Positions 1 to 10,100 of a stretch of DNA of 64,000 nt are shown in pieces. Position 1 is the stretch's first letter, and every line of letters starts with the position of its first letter. The notes below the pieces were generated by a model that was not told the origin of the DNA, searched no databases, and saw only the letters and a list, made by a program, of their open reading frames with translations. The position numbers and the translations under genes are program-made. Source of the stretch: an uncultured bacterium (GTDB taxonomy: Bacteria; Verrucomicrobiota; Lentisphaeria; Victivallales; UBA1829); contig URNX01000011.1 in assembly GCA_900549415.1 (NCBI GenBank), positions 1 to 64,000 on the forward strand, in the 5' to 3' direction.

Positions 1-118
1 ACAATAGTGGCAATGTCGGTCACTTTCCACTTCATCGCTGATTTTTTCTGTTTTTGCCCTCATCTATGGCAAATAGCGTCGATGAACCATATAATGCTTG
101 TCAGCCAATATGCGAATT

Positions 119-154
119 TAAAAAAAGAGCCGCAACTTCGATGTTGCGGCTCTT
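119..154 (-). terminator. Intrinsic terminator of the hydrogenase operon
   Basis: A perfect 12-bp stem (arms 125-136 and 143-154) closes a 6-base loop. On the minus strand it is followed directly by a run of seven T's. It lies 21 bases past the hydA stop codon, as expected for a rho-independent terminator of hydCBA. Confidence 0.93.
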
Positions 155-174
155 GAGGTTTTGGAGCGGGCGGC

Positions 175-2193
175 TCAGAGAGCGGCGGCTTTCTCCATTT
201 CCTGTTTGGCGGCGTCGAGCTCTCCGGCGGAGAAGAAACGTCCGCCGACAATCACCTCGCCGGCTTTGCGCTTCGTGCAGGAGGGCGCGAATGCGGTTTC
301 AATCACAAGCTTGTCGGAAAGTCCCTTCGCAGCGGCGTATTCGAGAACGTCGGCGAGAGCTTTTGCGCTGACGTCTTCATCCGTTCCCGGCGTGACGCAG
401 ACGGATACGGCAATTTTCTTTTCCGCTTTTCCGGATTCCACGACTTCCACGGCGTCGAAAACTCCGTTGAGGTTTTCATATGTCGTGTGGAGGAGGTGAT
501 GCGCCTTCTCGGAGTTGGGCTGTCCGCCGAGATACTTTTCATAGCATTCGGCAAGCATGTGGTTTTCAAGAGAGTTCTTGAACTGCATGTTTTTGTCGCA
601 CTTGTAGGTGGCTTCCATGCGCCGGGCGCGCTTGACGCGGTCGTTCTGAATGGGCTGTCCGCCGCCGCAGACGCATCCGCCGGGGCATGCCATGACTTCG
701 ATGAAGTGATACGGGGATTTGCCGTCGGCCGCGTCCTGCGCGAGCTCTCTGGCCGCGCCGAGGGTGTTGACGACCGCGATCTTGAGCTCGGCGTCGCCGG
801 CTTTGACGGTGGTTTCTTTGAAGCGCTGGCTTCCGCGGACTTCTTTGAATTCGAGACCGTGCATGGGGATGTTTCCGGTGATTTTTCCGACCGCGTAGCG
901 TAGCGCGGCTTCCATGACGCCGCCGGAGGAACCGAAGATGACGCCTGCGCCGGTTCCGAATCCGAAGGGCATGTCGAAGGCGTCGGGTTCAAGCTCGTTG
1001 AATTTGATGCCGAAGGAGTCGATCATGCGTCCGATTTCGGTCGTGGTGAGAACAAAGTCCACATCGGGATTGCCGTCGACTTTGAACTTGTCGAGCTGGG
1101 CTTCATACTTCTTGGCGGTGCAGGGCATGATGGAGACGACGACGATGTCCTTGCGGTCCTTGCCGATCATCTGCGGCATGGCTTCCTTCATGGTCGCGCC
1201 GAACATCTGTTGCGGGGAGCGGCAGGAGGAGAGGTTCTTTCCGAGCGAGGGGAAATTGATCTCGGTGTATTTGACCCAGCCGGGGCAGCAGGAGGTGAAC
1301 ATCGGAAAGGGGCCGCCGGCTTTGACGCGGCGGAGAAATTCTTCCGCCTCTTCCCAGATGGTCATGTCGGCGGCAAAGGTTGTGTCGTAGACATAATCGA
1401 AGCCCATCTTGCGGAGCGCGGCGACGAGTTTCCCGGCGGCGTTCTGTCCGGCTTCCTGGTTGAAGAATTCGGCGAGGGCGAAGCGGACCGCGGGGGCGAT
1501 CTGAGCGACGACGACTTTATTCGGGTCGTGGATGGCGTTCCAGACGTCTTCGCGGTTCTGATGCGGGATGATCGCCCCGGTGGGGCAGACGGCGGCGCAC
1601 TGTCCGCAGTTGACGCATTCGACTTCATTGAGACCCTTGTCGAATGCGGGGATGACGCGGGCTTTGGAGCCGCGGAAGGCGAATCCGATGGCGCCGATTC
1701 CCTGGACTTCCTGGCAGACGCGGACGCAGTCGCCGCAGAGGACGCACTTGTTCGGGTCGCGTTCAAGGGAGGGCGAGCTCTTGTCGACGGGTTCAAGCTC
1801 CTTCAGCTGTTTGTAGCGGATGGTGTCGACTCCGAGTCTGCGTGCGAGTGTCTGAAGCGTGCAGTTTGCGCTGCGGACGCAGGAGGGGCACTCGCGGTTG
1901 TGGTTGGCGAGGAGGAGCTCGATGTTGATTTTGCGGATGTCGCGGAGCTGCTTGGTGTCGGTGTGGATGACCATTCCGTTTTCAGGCGGAGTGGAGCATG
2001 CGGCCATGATGCCGCGTTTTTCGACTTCGACGAGACAGAGGCGGCATGCGCCGTAGACGCTGAGGTCGGAGTGATAGCAGAACGTCGGGAGCTCAATTCC
2101 GGTTTTGCGGATGACCTCAAGGAGATTGCGTTCTCCCTGAACCTCGACCGGAACGCCGTTGACGGTAAGAGTTTTAACAGCGGGTGTTGTCAT
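175..2193 (-). CDS. hydA: [FeFe] hydrogenase catalytic subunit (electron-bifurcating HydA type)
   Basis: Catalytic subunit that makes or uses H2, in the cytoplasm with HydB and HydC. The 672 residues show an N-terminal plant-type 2Fe-2S site (Cys39, 50, 53, 66), a His/Cys 4Fe-4S site (His98, Cys102, 105, 111) and two 4Fe-4S ferredoxin motifs at about 150-205. The H-cluster domain follows with its three signatures: TSCCPGW at 300, MPCTAKK at 357 and MACPGGC at 501. A C-terminal extension from about residue 595 resembles the thioredoxin-like 2Fe-2S fold but keeps only two cysteines (about 599 and 639). The start has a GAGAAGGA Shine-Dalgarno in the 18-bp gap after hydB. Trimeric HydABC enzymes of this layout couple H2 evolution to both NADH and reduced ferredoxin; bifurcation here is inferred from architecture. 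Confidence 0.95.
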   Translation of the reverse strand: MTTPAVKTLTVNGVPVEVQGERNLLEVIRKTGIELPTFCYHSDLSVYGACRLCLVEVEKRGIMAACSTPPENGMVIHTDTKQLRDIRKINIELLLANHNRECPSCVRSANCTLQTLARRLGVDTIRYKQLKELEPVDKSSPSLERDPNKCVLCGDCVRVCQEVQGIGAIGFAFRGSKARVIPAFDKGLNEVECVNCGQCAAVCPTGAIIPHQNREDVWNAIHDPNKVVVAQIAPAVRFALAEFFNQEAGQNAAGKLVAALRKMGFDYVYDTTFAADMTIWEEAEEFLRRVKAGGPFPMFTSCCPGWVKYTEINFPSLGKNLSSCRSPQQMFGATMKEAMPQMIGKDRKDIVVVSIMPCTAKKYEAQLDKFKVDGNPDVDFVLTTTEIGRMIDSFGIKFNELEPDAFDMPFGFGTGAGVIFGSSGGVMEAALRYAVGKITGNIPMHGLEFKEVRGSQRFKETTVKAGDAELKIAVVNTLGAARELAQDAADGKSPYHFIEVMACPGGCVCGGGQPIQNDRVKRARRMEATYKCDKNMQFKNSLENHMLAECYEKYLGGQPNSEKAHHLLHTTYENLNGVFDAVEVVESGKAEKKIAVSVCVTPGTDEDVSAKALADVLEYAAAKGLSDKLVIETAFAPSCTKRKAGEVIVGGRFFSAGELDAAKQEMEKAAAL

Positions 2194-2211
2194 TTTCTGT
2201 TTTCCTTCTCA

Positions 2212-4122
2212 TTAGATTCCGGTGATGGCGGAGAATTTGCACGCGGCCTTGCATGCGCCGCACTTGATGCACTTGGAGGCGTCAATGACGAACGGCTTGC
2301 GGATTTCCCCGGAGATTGCGCCGACGGGGCACTTTCTTGCGCAGGCGGAGCAGCCTTTGCACTTCTTCGGATCGATTTCCGGACGCGCGAGCGCCTTGCA
2401 CTGTCCGGCGGGACAGCGTTTTTCGCGGACGTGGATCAGATATTCTTCGCGGAAGTGTTTGAGTGTGGAGAGAACCGGGTTCGGCGCGGTCTTGCCGAGT
2501 CCGCAGAGCGAACCGGCCTGAACGGCTTTCGCGGTCTGTTCGAGAAGGTCGAGTGTGGATTCATCGGCTCTGCCCTTGGTGATGTCGTCGAGCAGGGCAA
2601 GCATCTGCTTGGTTCCTTCGCGGCAGGGAACGCACTTGCCGCAGGATTCGTTCTGGGTGAAGTGCATGAAGAACTTCGCGACTGCAACCATGCAGGTGTT
2701 TGTGTTCATGACGACGAGTCCGCCGGAACCGACCATTGCGCCGACGCTCTTGAGGGAGTCGAAGTCGAGCGGAAGGTTCAGCATCTCTTTGGTCAGGCAG
2801 CCGCCGGAGGGTCCGCCGATCTGGACGGATTTGAAGTTGTCGAGGGAGACTTTGCCGTCGGCGTCGGTGACTCCGCCGCCGATTTCATTGACGACTTCGC
2901 CGAGAGTGGTTCCGAACGGAACTTCGATGAGCCCGGTGTTCGCGACGTGTCCGGTGAGCGCGAAGGTTTTGGTTCCGGGGGCGGTGGGAACGCCGAGTTC
3001 GCGGAATTTCTTTGCGCCTTCACGGATGACGTAGGGGACTGTTCCGAGGGTTTCGACGTTGTTGATGACGGTCGGCTTGCCCCAGAGTCCGCTCTGTGCC
3101 GGGAACGGGGGTTTCGGCATCGGCATTCCGCGTTTGCCTTCGATCGAAGCCATGAGCGCTGTTTCTTCGCCGCAGACGAACGCGCCCGCGCCTTCCATGA
3201 CGTGGATGCGGAAGGAGAGTCCGCTTCCGAAAATATCATCGCCGAGCACTCCGGCCTCTTCCGCGTCCTTTACGGCTTTGCGCATGCGGAGAACTGCGAG
3301 CGGATATTCTGCGCGGACGTAGACGTAGCCCTCATCGGCGCCGATGGCGCGTGCGGCGATCATCATGCCTTCGATGACGGCATGGGGATTTCCTTCCATG
3401 ACGGAGCGGTCCATGAACGCTCCCGGGTCGCCCTCGTCGCCGTTGCAGATGACATATTTCTTGGGACCGGGGGAAGCGAGAGTGAATTTCCATTTGCGTC
3501 CGGTGGGGAATCCGCCGCCTCCGCGTCCGCGGAGTCCGGATTCTTCCATTTCGGAGCAGACCTGTTCCGGAGTCATCTGAGTGTAAGCCTTGATCGCGGC
3601 GAGGTAGCCTTTTTTGTGGAAGTATTCGCCGATGCTGTCGGGCTCGATGGTGCAGTTTGCGAGGACGAGACGGTGCTGGCGGCTGTAGAACGGGATTTCA
3701 TGTTCGCCTTTGTAGCGTTTGCCGTCGGTCGGGTTCAGATAGAGGAGACGTTCGATGATGCCGTGTTTGAGAATGGTTTCCTGAACGATTTCGCGGGCGT
3801 CGTCGGCATGAACTTTCGTGTAGATGATGCCGTCGGGTTCGATGCGGACGAGGGGACCCATCTGACAGAAGCCCTGGCAGCCGCTTTTGGAAACGTAGTT
3901 CGCGCCGGGGTGAACGTGGTCGGCGGAATCGTGTTCGAGGTCGACTTCAACGTGCTGTCCGGCGCGTTTGAGTTCATCCACGAGAGCGTCGCGGACTTTG
4001 AGGGAACCGTTTGCGACGCATCCGGTACCGCCGCAGACGATGATTCTGCGGGAGATTTTAGCGGCTTTCGCTTCGTAATCGCTGATGCGTTTTTCGACGT
4101 CGGCGGGAGTGAGTTTTGCCAT
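2212..4122 (-). CDS. hydB: Hydrogenase NADH-binding subunit HydB (NuoF-like with ferredoxin tail)
   Basis: Flavin and NAD(H)-binding subunit of the trimeric hydrogenase. The 636 residues comprise an N-terminal thioredoxin-like 2Fe-2S domain (CGGTGC, then CQGFC), a NuoF-type FMN/NAD core with the glycine-rich GRGGGGFPTGRKW motif at about 200, and a NuoF 4Fe-4S site (ESCGKCVPCREGT). The protein ends with two 4Fe-4S ferredoxin motifs (CKGCSACARKCP and CIKCGACKAACKF). This domain order is that of HydB of bifurcating hydrogenases rather than NuoF of complex I. The start ATG overlaps the hydC stop by one base (TAATG), so translation is probably coupled. Confidence 0.95.
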   Translation of the reverse strand: MAKLTPADVEKRISDYEAKAAKISRRIIVCGGTGCVANGSLKVRDALVDELKRAGQHVEVDLEHDSADHVHPGANYVSKSGCQGFCQMGPLVRIEPDGIIYTKVHADDAREIVQETILKHGIIERLLYLNPTDGKRYKGEHEIPFYSRQHRLVLANCTIEPDSIGEYFHKKGYLAAIKAYTQMTPEQVCSEMEESGLRGRGGGGFPTGRKWKFTLASPGPKKYVICNGDEGDPGAFMDRSVMEGNPHAVIEGMMIAARAIGADEGYVYVRAEYPLAVLRMRKAVKDAEEAGVLGDDIFGSGLSFRIHVMEGAGAFVCGEETALMASIEGKRGMPMPKPPFPAQSGLWGKPTVINNVETLGTVPYVIREGAKKFRELGVPTAPGTKTFALTGHVANTGLIEVPFGTTLGEVVNEIGGGVTDADGKVSLDNFKSVQIGGPSGGCLTKEMLNLPLDFDSLKSVGAMVGSGGLVVMNTNTCMVAVAKFFMHFTQNESCGKCVPCREGTKQMLALLDDITKGRADESTLDLLEQTAKAVQAGSLCGLGKTAPNPVLSTLKHFREEYLIHVREKRCPAGQCKALARPEIDPKKCKGCSACARKCPVGAISGEIRKPFVIDASKCIKCGACKAACKFSAITGI

Positions 4123-4652
4123 TATGCCACCTCGTTGGATTCTTTCGCCTGTCTGGCGAGCAGTTCGTCGATGATTTTGGGAACGTCGGAGGGTTTGACC
4201 TGTCCATGAACTTCATCGTTGATGACCATGACCGGAGCGAGACCGCATGCGCCGAGGCAGCTGACGGTTTCGACGGTGAACATCATGTCGTCGGTGCTGT
4301 CGCGGTCGGGCTTGATGTTGAGTTTTTCATAGAGTGCGTCGAGGATGGTTGTGGATCCTTTGACGTGACATGCGGTTCCGTCGCAGAGGCGGATGATGTT
4401 TTTGCCTTTGGGCTTGAGGGAGAAGTGAGCGTAGAATGTGGCGACGCCGTAGACGCGGGCGGGGGGCAGTCCGAGCGCGCACGCGATATAGCTCAGCAGT
4501 TCTTTGGAGAGCCAGTTGTACCGCGCCTGTGCGGCCTGCAGGATGGGTACAAGTTTTGTCTTGTCGTAGTTGTACTCGCGGAGAACTTTTTCGGCGTCCT
4601 CCATGCGCGACACGGCTTTTGTCGCTTCGCGCATCTTTTCTGATGCTTCCAT
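4122..4652 (-). CDS. hydC: Hydrogenase 2Fe-2S subunit HydC (NuoE-like)
   Basis: Small thioredoxin-fold 2Fe-2S subunit that shuttles electrons within HydABC. The 176-residue protein is the usual NuoE length and carries a helical N-terminus and four cluster cysteines, in CDGTACHVKG and in SCLGACG near the C-terminus. It is the first gene of hydCBA. The start is well supported by an AGGAGG Shine-Dalgarno seven bases upstream. No other nuo genes are adjacent, which favours a soluble hydrogenase over complex I. Confidence 0.94.
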   Translation of the reverse strand: MEASEKMREATKAVSRMEDAEKVLREYNYDKTKLVPILQAAQARYNWLSKELLSYIACALGLPPARVYGVATFYAHFSLKPKGKNIIRLCDGTACHVKGSTTILDALYEKLNIKPDRDSTDDMMFTVETVSCLGACGLAPVMVINDEVHGQVKPSDVPKIIDELLARQAKESNEVA

Positions 4653-4731
4653 ACGTTTTCCTCCTGTTTTGGATATGCAAACAAATCAGTCTTTTTTTAG
4701 AGTTTCCTCAATCCGTGATTCGGACACGGAA

Positions 4732-4955
4732 ATCTCACAGAACAAGCCTTTGTGATGTTCTGTGAAATTTTAAAAATATATGCACGTGATTCATTTCACA
4801 GTTAATATATGCACGTGTTCGGAAAAAGTCAAATATGAACTCAAAAAAAATGAGATTTCACAGCTGTTCAAGGCTAAAATTTTTTGTGTTTTTCACACAG
4901 GAGACCCCGAAAACGGGTTTGAAGCACAGAATATTTTATTGTGTATTTTTCACAG
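4732..4955. promoter_or_regulatory. Repeat-rich control region upstream of hydCBA
   Basis: The AT-rich 417-bp gap 4653-5069 holds no convincing gene. It contains several copies of a TTTCACAG-like motif: exact ATTTCACAG at 4793-4801 and 4855-4863, TTTTCACAG at 4947-4955, a near copy at 4732-4740, and the inverse CTGTGAAAT at 4760-4768. TCACAGAAC (4735-4743) and GTTCTGTGA (4757-4765) form an inverted repeat. A separate 14-bp direct repeat, AATATATGCACGTG, occurs at 4775-4788 and 4804-4817, 29 bp apart; read on the minus strand it contains a TATATT -10-like core. The arrangement looks like operators controlling the hydrogenase operon. The binding protein is unknown. Confidence 0.6.
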
Positions 4956-5014
4956 CAGAAGCCCGGCGGTTCGCGGAAACATTCCGGCAGGAGAAGAAAA
5001 CGGCTGCATTTTAC

Positions 5015-5044
5015 GGGGACCGCTGAAAAAAGCCAGCGGTCCCC
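5015..5044 (-). terminator. Hairpin after the GH78-like gene
   Basis: A perfect 11-bp GC-rich stem (arms 5015-5025 and 5034-5044) with an 8-base loop lies 25 bases past the stop codon of the last gene of the glycan cluster. No T-run follows on the minus strand, so it may be a transcript-stabilising or weak termination hairpin rather than a full intrinsic terminator. Confidence 0.6.
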
Positions 5045-5069
5045 GGCGGGCGCGGTCTGCAGTCTTTGC

Positions 5070-7121
5070 TCAGTTGCAGATTTCACACGAGGAGCAGTTC
5101 TCGTACTCCAGCTTCACGCCGTCCGCGTTTTCTTCCAGACGGAAGCGCAGTGTGCCGTCGCCGAGGGGAATTTCTCCTTCCAGAAACGCGAGCCCGACCG
5201 GAAGGGGGCTGAGTTTCCAGATTCCGTGTTCGGCATCCACAGGGCGCAAGCCGAGAATCGAGGCGAAGCAATGATGCAGAATGTGTGAGCTCCACGCGTG
5301 ACAATCCGAGCGCGGATTGTCGAAATTTTCCGGAAGTGTGAAGAGACCCGTGCGGTCGGCTTCGAACCAGCGGGCGAGACGTTTCCGGAAGAGGTCGCCG
5401 CGGCGGAGCTTGCGCACGGCTTCAAGGTAGTAATACGAGAAGCTGACACTGCACGGAACGGCGCCGGGCAGATCTGGGGCGTAATCCGGAAGATTTTCCG
5501 AAAGAACAGCGAGAACCTGGGCGTGCTCGGAGAAACTTGTATGAGCTTCATCTTCCGCAAACCCTTTTCCGGGAACTTCATAGGTTCGGCGGATTGCCGC
5601 GGCGGTGGAGCGGGCGGAAGCCTGCCACCTGGAGGCTTGATCCGGGTCGAGCTTCGCCATTGATTCGAGTGCAAGCAGACGGAAAATGTTGAGCGAGCAG
5701 TCTCCCGGAGGAATGCCGTCGGACCAGCCGTCGACCCAGTCGACGAAGTTCCAGCCTTTGTCTCCCGGCTTCCATCCGGGTGTGTCGACGAAACGCCAGC
5801 CGGGAAAGTGAATAAGTCCGTCAACTGCTCCACGGTCGAAGTATTCAAGAATCCGGCGGGCGCACGGGATGAATTCGCGCACGAGTTCCGGCGAGCGCCA
5901 CTGTGCAAGATCGTGCAGAAAGAGAATGTAAATCAGTGCAAACGAGGGGATCACCTGCTCCTGTTTCGAGGGCGTGCGGGAGTAGATCAGACCGCTGGAG
6001 ACCTGGCTGTCGGCGAAGGTACGGAGCGCGGCGGTGATGATGCGCGTATCGCGCGCAGTCACGAGCGCGGTGAGCGATTCAAGACGGCTGTCGCTGACAT
6101 ACTGAAGGCGTTCGAAGAACGGGCAGTCCATGAATGTTTCGTGCGAGCACATGCGGAGCGTGTTCCAGGCAAGTTCGAGCGCACGGTCGAATTCGGGCGA
6201 GGAGCTTTTCACGCGCCATTCGCGCTTCCAGGGGTAGAGTACGGAGGTGAATTCTGCGGATTCCAGACCGGCGTCTCCGGTGAATTCCAGAAGCAGATAG
6301 CGTCCGGATTTCCATTCGCAGTCGCGCCAGCGCACTGTTCCGCCGGGGAGATTGAGCACGGTTGCATTGCCGATCCATTCTTTTCCCTCGAAAATCCGGC
6401 GGTCGCCTTTGTCGCCGATCAGATCGCGAGTTTGAAAACTTCCGGGACGGTAGAGCGTTTCGGTCCAGCGGATGGAGACGCTTCCGGTTCCGCGGAACCG
6501 GAAATCGCTCCAGACACAGACATACTGGTCGAATACAAACAGCTTTGTGCCGCCCGGACGTTCGACGATCCGGTATCCTTGCTCCGGTTTTTCTTCCATC
6601 GGGGGGACGGGACGGGGGAAGAGCGGACGCGTATCTTCGCGGAATGCGACGGATTCCCATTTGCCGTCTTCGCCTTCAAGAGCGCGCCAGTTGAATTCGG
6701 GGGCGGCGGTCATGCGCGGAGCCATTGCCCAGTCCGGATAGGGCGGGGTGAATTCGAGATGACGGAGCGTCTGACATTCCCAGCCGTCCGTGAGCTGTTC
6801 CGATTCGGCGTAGAATCCGAATGCGACGGATTCCTGCGCATGCGGGGCGGATTTGCGTCCGAACATCGTTACGCGTGCGGTGAGCGTGTAGTCGCCGGCG
6901 GGAAGCGGGCGTTCAAAGTTTTCCAGGAACCAGCGGCGCGGGGTGCAGCCGGCGGGGCCGGCGCAGAGAAATTCTCCGTTCAGGAAGAGTTCCGCATGTT
7001 CGTCTGCAAACCAGCGGAGACGGAACGTCTGTTCCGTCTCCAGATGAAATTTTGTACGGTAGACCGTGATGGAAGGTCCCGCCGTTTCAACGGGCGGAAC
7101 CATTCGGGATATGGAAATCAT
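5070..7121 (-). CDS. GH78-like alpha-L-rhamnosidase family protein
   Basis: The 683 residues have an N-terminal beta-rich region (1-300) and then an (alpha/alpha)6 six-hairpin domain typical of GH78. The diagnostic acid motif appears as MDCPFFERLQY at 331-341, followed by a conserved SDSR; in this family the Glu of DCPxxE is the general acid. Family members release terminal alpha-L-rhamnose from plant or bacterial glycans. No signal peptide is visible, so it probably acts in the cytoplasm on imported oligosaccharides. An AAGGAAA ribosome site lies in the 12-bp gap after the large secreted hydrolase gene. It is the last gene of the cluster. Substrate is inferred from the family only. Confidence 0.8.
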   Translation of the reverse strand: MISISRMVPPVETAGPSITVYRTKFHLETEQTFRLRWFADEHAELFLNGEFLCAGPAGCTPRRWFLENFERPLPAGDYTLTARVTMFGRKSAPHAQESVAFGFYAESEQLTDGWECQTLRHLEFTPPYPDWAMAPRMTAAPEFNWRALEGEDGKWESVAFREDTRPLFPRPVPPMEEKPEQGYRIVERPGGTKLFVFDQYVCVWSDFRFRGTGSVSIRWTETLYRPGSFQTRDLIGDKGDRRIFEGKEWIGNATVLNLPGGTVRWRDCEWKSGRYLLLEFTGDAGLESAEFTSVLYPWKREWRVKSSSPEFDRALELAWNTLRMCSHETFMDCPFFERLQYVSDSRLESLTALVTARDTRIITAALRTFADSQVSSGLIYSRTPSKQEQVIPSFALIYILFLHDLAQWRSPELVREFIPCARRILEYFDRGAVDGLIHFPGWRFVDTPGWKPGDKGWNFVDWVDGWSDGIPPGDCSLNIFRLLALESMAKLDPDQASRWQASARSTAAAIRRTYEVPGKGFAEDEAHTSFSEHAQVLAVLSENLPDYAPDLPGAVPCSVSFSYYYLEAVRKLRRGDLFRKRLARWFEADRTGLFTLPENFDNPRSDCHAWSSHILHHCFASILGLRPVDAEHGIWKLSPLPVGLAFLEGEIPLGDGTLRFRLEENADGVKLEYENCSSCEICN

Positions 7122-7133
7122 CGTGCATTTTCC

Positions 7134-10100
7134 TTAATCGGTGAGCCGGATGAGCGGCCAGAAATCGGGACGTTCGTTCGGCATATCCGTTCCGGTGGTG
7201 TTGGTGAGACGCGAGCGCGGCTCCTGCTGCGACGGATCGTCCGCATCGTTCAGCAGAATACCGATTCCGAGGGTGTTCCCGGCTTTCAGGCGGAACGGTT
7301 CGACGCTTTTCGGGGAGAAGGCGACTTCGTAGAAATAACCGTCCGCCGTTTTGCGGAACGCGGTTTTCACATCGTCCGCGAGCGTATCCGCTTTTGCTCC
7401 GGCGACGCCGCGCGTCAGCTGAACATCGGGCGTGAGATAGCGCCAGACGGCGAGAGCTGAGCCGGCGGCATCCTGCGGATAGATGCCGTAGGACCAGTCG
7501 TCGGAGCCGGTGGTGCGCTTGCGGTCGCTGTCGCGTCCGTCGGCAAAGGTGTCGAAGAAGACCTGAAGCGAATCGTTCTTCCAGCCGTCCTTGATGCGCG
7601 GATATTTCTTCCAGACGAACTTGTCATCCCTGACGAAGACGGCGAGATAGAGTCCGTTTTCATCCCAGGCGATTTTATAGCTGGCGGAGAAATCTCCAGC
7701 ATCGGGGAAGATTCCGCGGTGCTGGAGAAATTTGCCGCGGAAGCGCGTGGACATCGGGATTGCGGGATAGGCATTCCATTTTTCCGGATTTCCGTCGATG
7801 ACAACCGGCTGTTCCGCGCGTTTTGCGAGAAGTCCGGCGAACGAACGGTCATAACGGAAGACTTCGTTTTTGCCGCCCTGTTTTCTGAAACGGAGGGTCA
7901 GATCGTAGGAGGTCTGTTTTTCCGCAGAAAGGGGGACGGGAAGGGGAAGCGTGAAGTCGGTGCTTCCGCCTGCGGGAATCGACACGTTCCGGTCGCCGCC
8001 GGGAGAGAGCAGCGTTCCGGAAAGCGTCGTGTTTTCAATGTTTTCAAGATGCACGGCGACTTCCGACGCGGAGTTCAGACGGACGGTCATCGGCGGTCTC
8101 TGGGCGATGTTGGAGCGTCCGTGTCCGGCGCGGAGCATGGCGGCGAACTCCTTTGTTGTTCCCGGTTTGCCGCGGAGGAAGACCGGATACGGCGAGAGCG
8201 GGAGAACGGTTTCCCCGTTTTTGTCTGCGGGGAGCGAATGCTCCGCTTCCATGAGATCGAAGAGTTCGAGCCCTGCAGCGGGTTTGAAGAGGAAGTCGGG
8301 AGCGGCGGCTTCGCCGAGGTCAACTTCCTCCATGCACGCCCAGAGCACGGCGACAGGACGCTTCTGTTCGTCTTCGAACAGGTAGCAGCGGGTGTTGGGG
8401 AAGAGATTGAGTTCCTCCAGGAACCGCGCGTTTCCGAGGAGGCGTCCGAGTGTGTTCGGGATCTTCTGGAATGCGAACGGGGTCAGTATGGCGTCCATTT
8501 CGAACGCGCCGTAGTTGCTGGCGTTCATCTGGCGGATGCGGTTCTGGTGCTTGAGCCCGACGAGCCACGAGCGGGCGCGGTAGGCTGAACCGATCTTTTC
8601 CGCGTAGGAAAGATCGTAGGTGTACGGAACGAGTCCGTTGAGATGTCCCGACGAGATCGGGTAATCGGAGATGAACGGGGATTTGAGGCAGCGGACGGGC
8701 AGCCAGTGCATTCCTTCGGGCGAAGAGATTTTGACGTCGCTGTATCCGTGCTTGTCGAGAACGGCGAAGAGGTTCTTGTACTGCTGTTCCAGCGAGACAG
8801 GGTATTCGGGTGCGCCGACACGGTAGCAGTGCGCGGCGACGGCGTCATAGCGGACTCCCAGCTTTGCGGCTTCCGCGAACAGACGGTCGTAAAAAAGCAT
8901 GCGGTCGGGCGAGGCGATGTTGGAGGTTGCGCTGGTGTAGAGTTTCGCATTCGGATTGCCGCGCTTGATGCCCTTCGCAACGGCGGTTTCGAATGCGATG
9001 AATTTCTGATATTCCTCCGGTTTCGCATAGGCGGGATTCGCCCATTCGGGGAGTGTGCCTTCGGGCTCGCAGAGGAAATACCAGCCGCTGACCGTCGGGG
9101 AGTTCCTTGTGATTTCCGCGGCGGCGTCTTCCACGCGCTTCAGCAGTTCGGGCGTGATTTCCTTCTGCGCGATGTTTTCAACGAGCAGGGAATCGCTCTT
9201 TTTACGTCCGGGAATGAGATACCATTCGATTTCGCGCAGGATTTCGACGTTGCGTCCGTTTTTGTCTTTGCGGGCGTGGGCGATGCGGCAGATGGAGCTT
9301 TCCACGCCGAAACTGTCCGCGAGTTTGGCAAGACGTTCATCGTTGACGGCGAATCCGGAGCGCGCACCGTAGCCGAGCTTGCGGTAGCGGTCGAGAACGT
9401 CGCGGTAGATCTGCATCGGAAAGAGCGGGTCGACGTAGGTGTTCACAAACATGTTTTTATGTTTGTGCGTGTTGTTGAGAAAGCTCATGATGCTGAATCG
9501 CTGGATTTCATAGCGTTTCTTTCCGCCGATGCTGTAATCGGATTCCACAATGAAAATGCCGCGCGGGAGATCGTTCAGCGGAAGATCGACGCGCGCTTTG
9601 CCCTGCGCATCGGCGGTGAAGCTGAAAGTCTTCTGCAGTTTCACCGTGTCGAAGAAGTCGCGGACCTTGACCGCAACCGTTCCTTTGGCGTCCGGAGCGG
9701 TGACAATATCCAGATAGGCGTCGACGGGTTTGCCGTACTCGACGAAGTTGTCGGGCGCGGAGGTGCGGAGCGCGCCTTCCGCAAGCGGAGCTTCATACGG
9801 AGTCGCCTTTGCTCCTTTTTCGAGCTGAACGCCGTCGATATAGCAGGTCGCATCCGCGGTGGAGCGGGCGGAGAAGACGGCGGGGAATGCGGCGGAGCTC
9901 TTCCAGGTGTGAGTCAGCGTGTAGCGTTTCCATTCTCCGGTGAGCGGAACCTTGACCGCCGGCCATTTGGAGCTGTCCCAGATGAGCGCGGGATCCATGA
10001 ACTGGACAGTGAGAGTCTGCTTGCCCGGCTTGTCGGTTTTTGCGTAGAAACTCAGCGTGCAGGTTCCGGGGCCAACCAGGATTGTGTGCGTGCTGACGGG

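Noticed and set aside
1..63. Possible minus-strand gene running off the left edge (MRAKTEKISDEVESD...)
   Set aside because: Only 21 codons are visible, with no clear ribosome site or promoter, so it is not annotated.
1210..4209. 999-codon plus-strand open frame opposite the hydrogenase operon
   Set aside because: It mirrors hydA-hydB on the other strand, has an amino-acid mix typical of antisense GC-rich frames and no recognisable motif or ribosome site.
4880..4960. Rex-type operators before the hydrogenase operon
   Set aside because: The TGTG/CACA pairs here have spacers of 5 and 7 bases; Rex and CRP sites need 8.
5808..7460. 550-codon plus-strand frame opposite the GH78-like gene
   Set aside because: Antisense shadow of two genes, spanning their junction, with no domain pattern.
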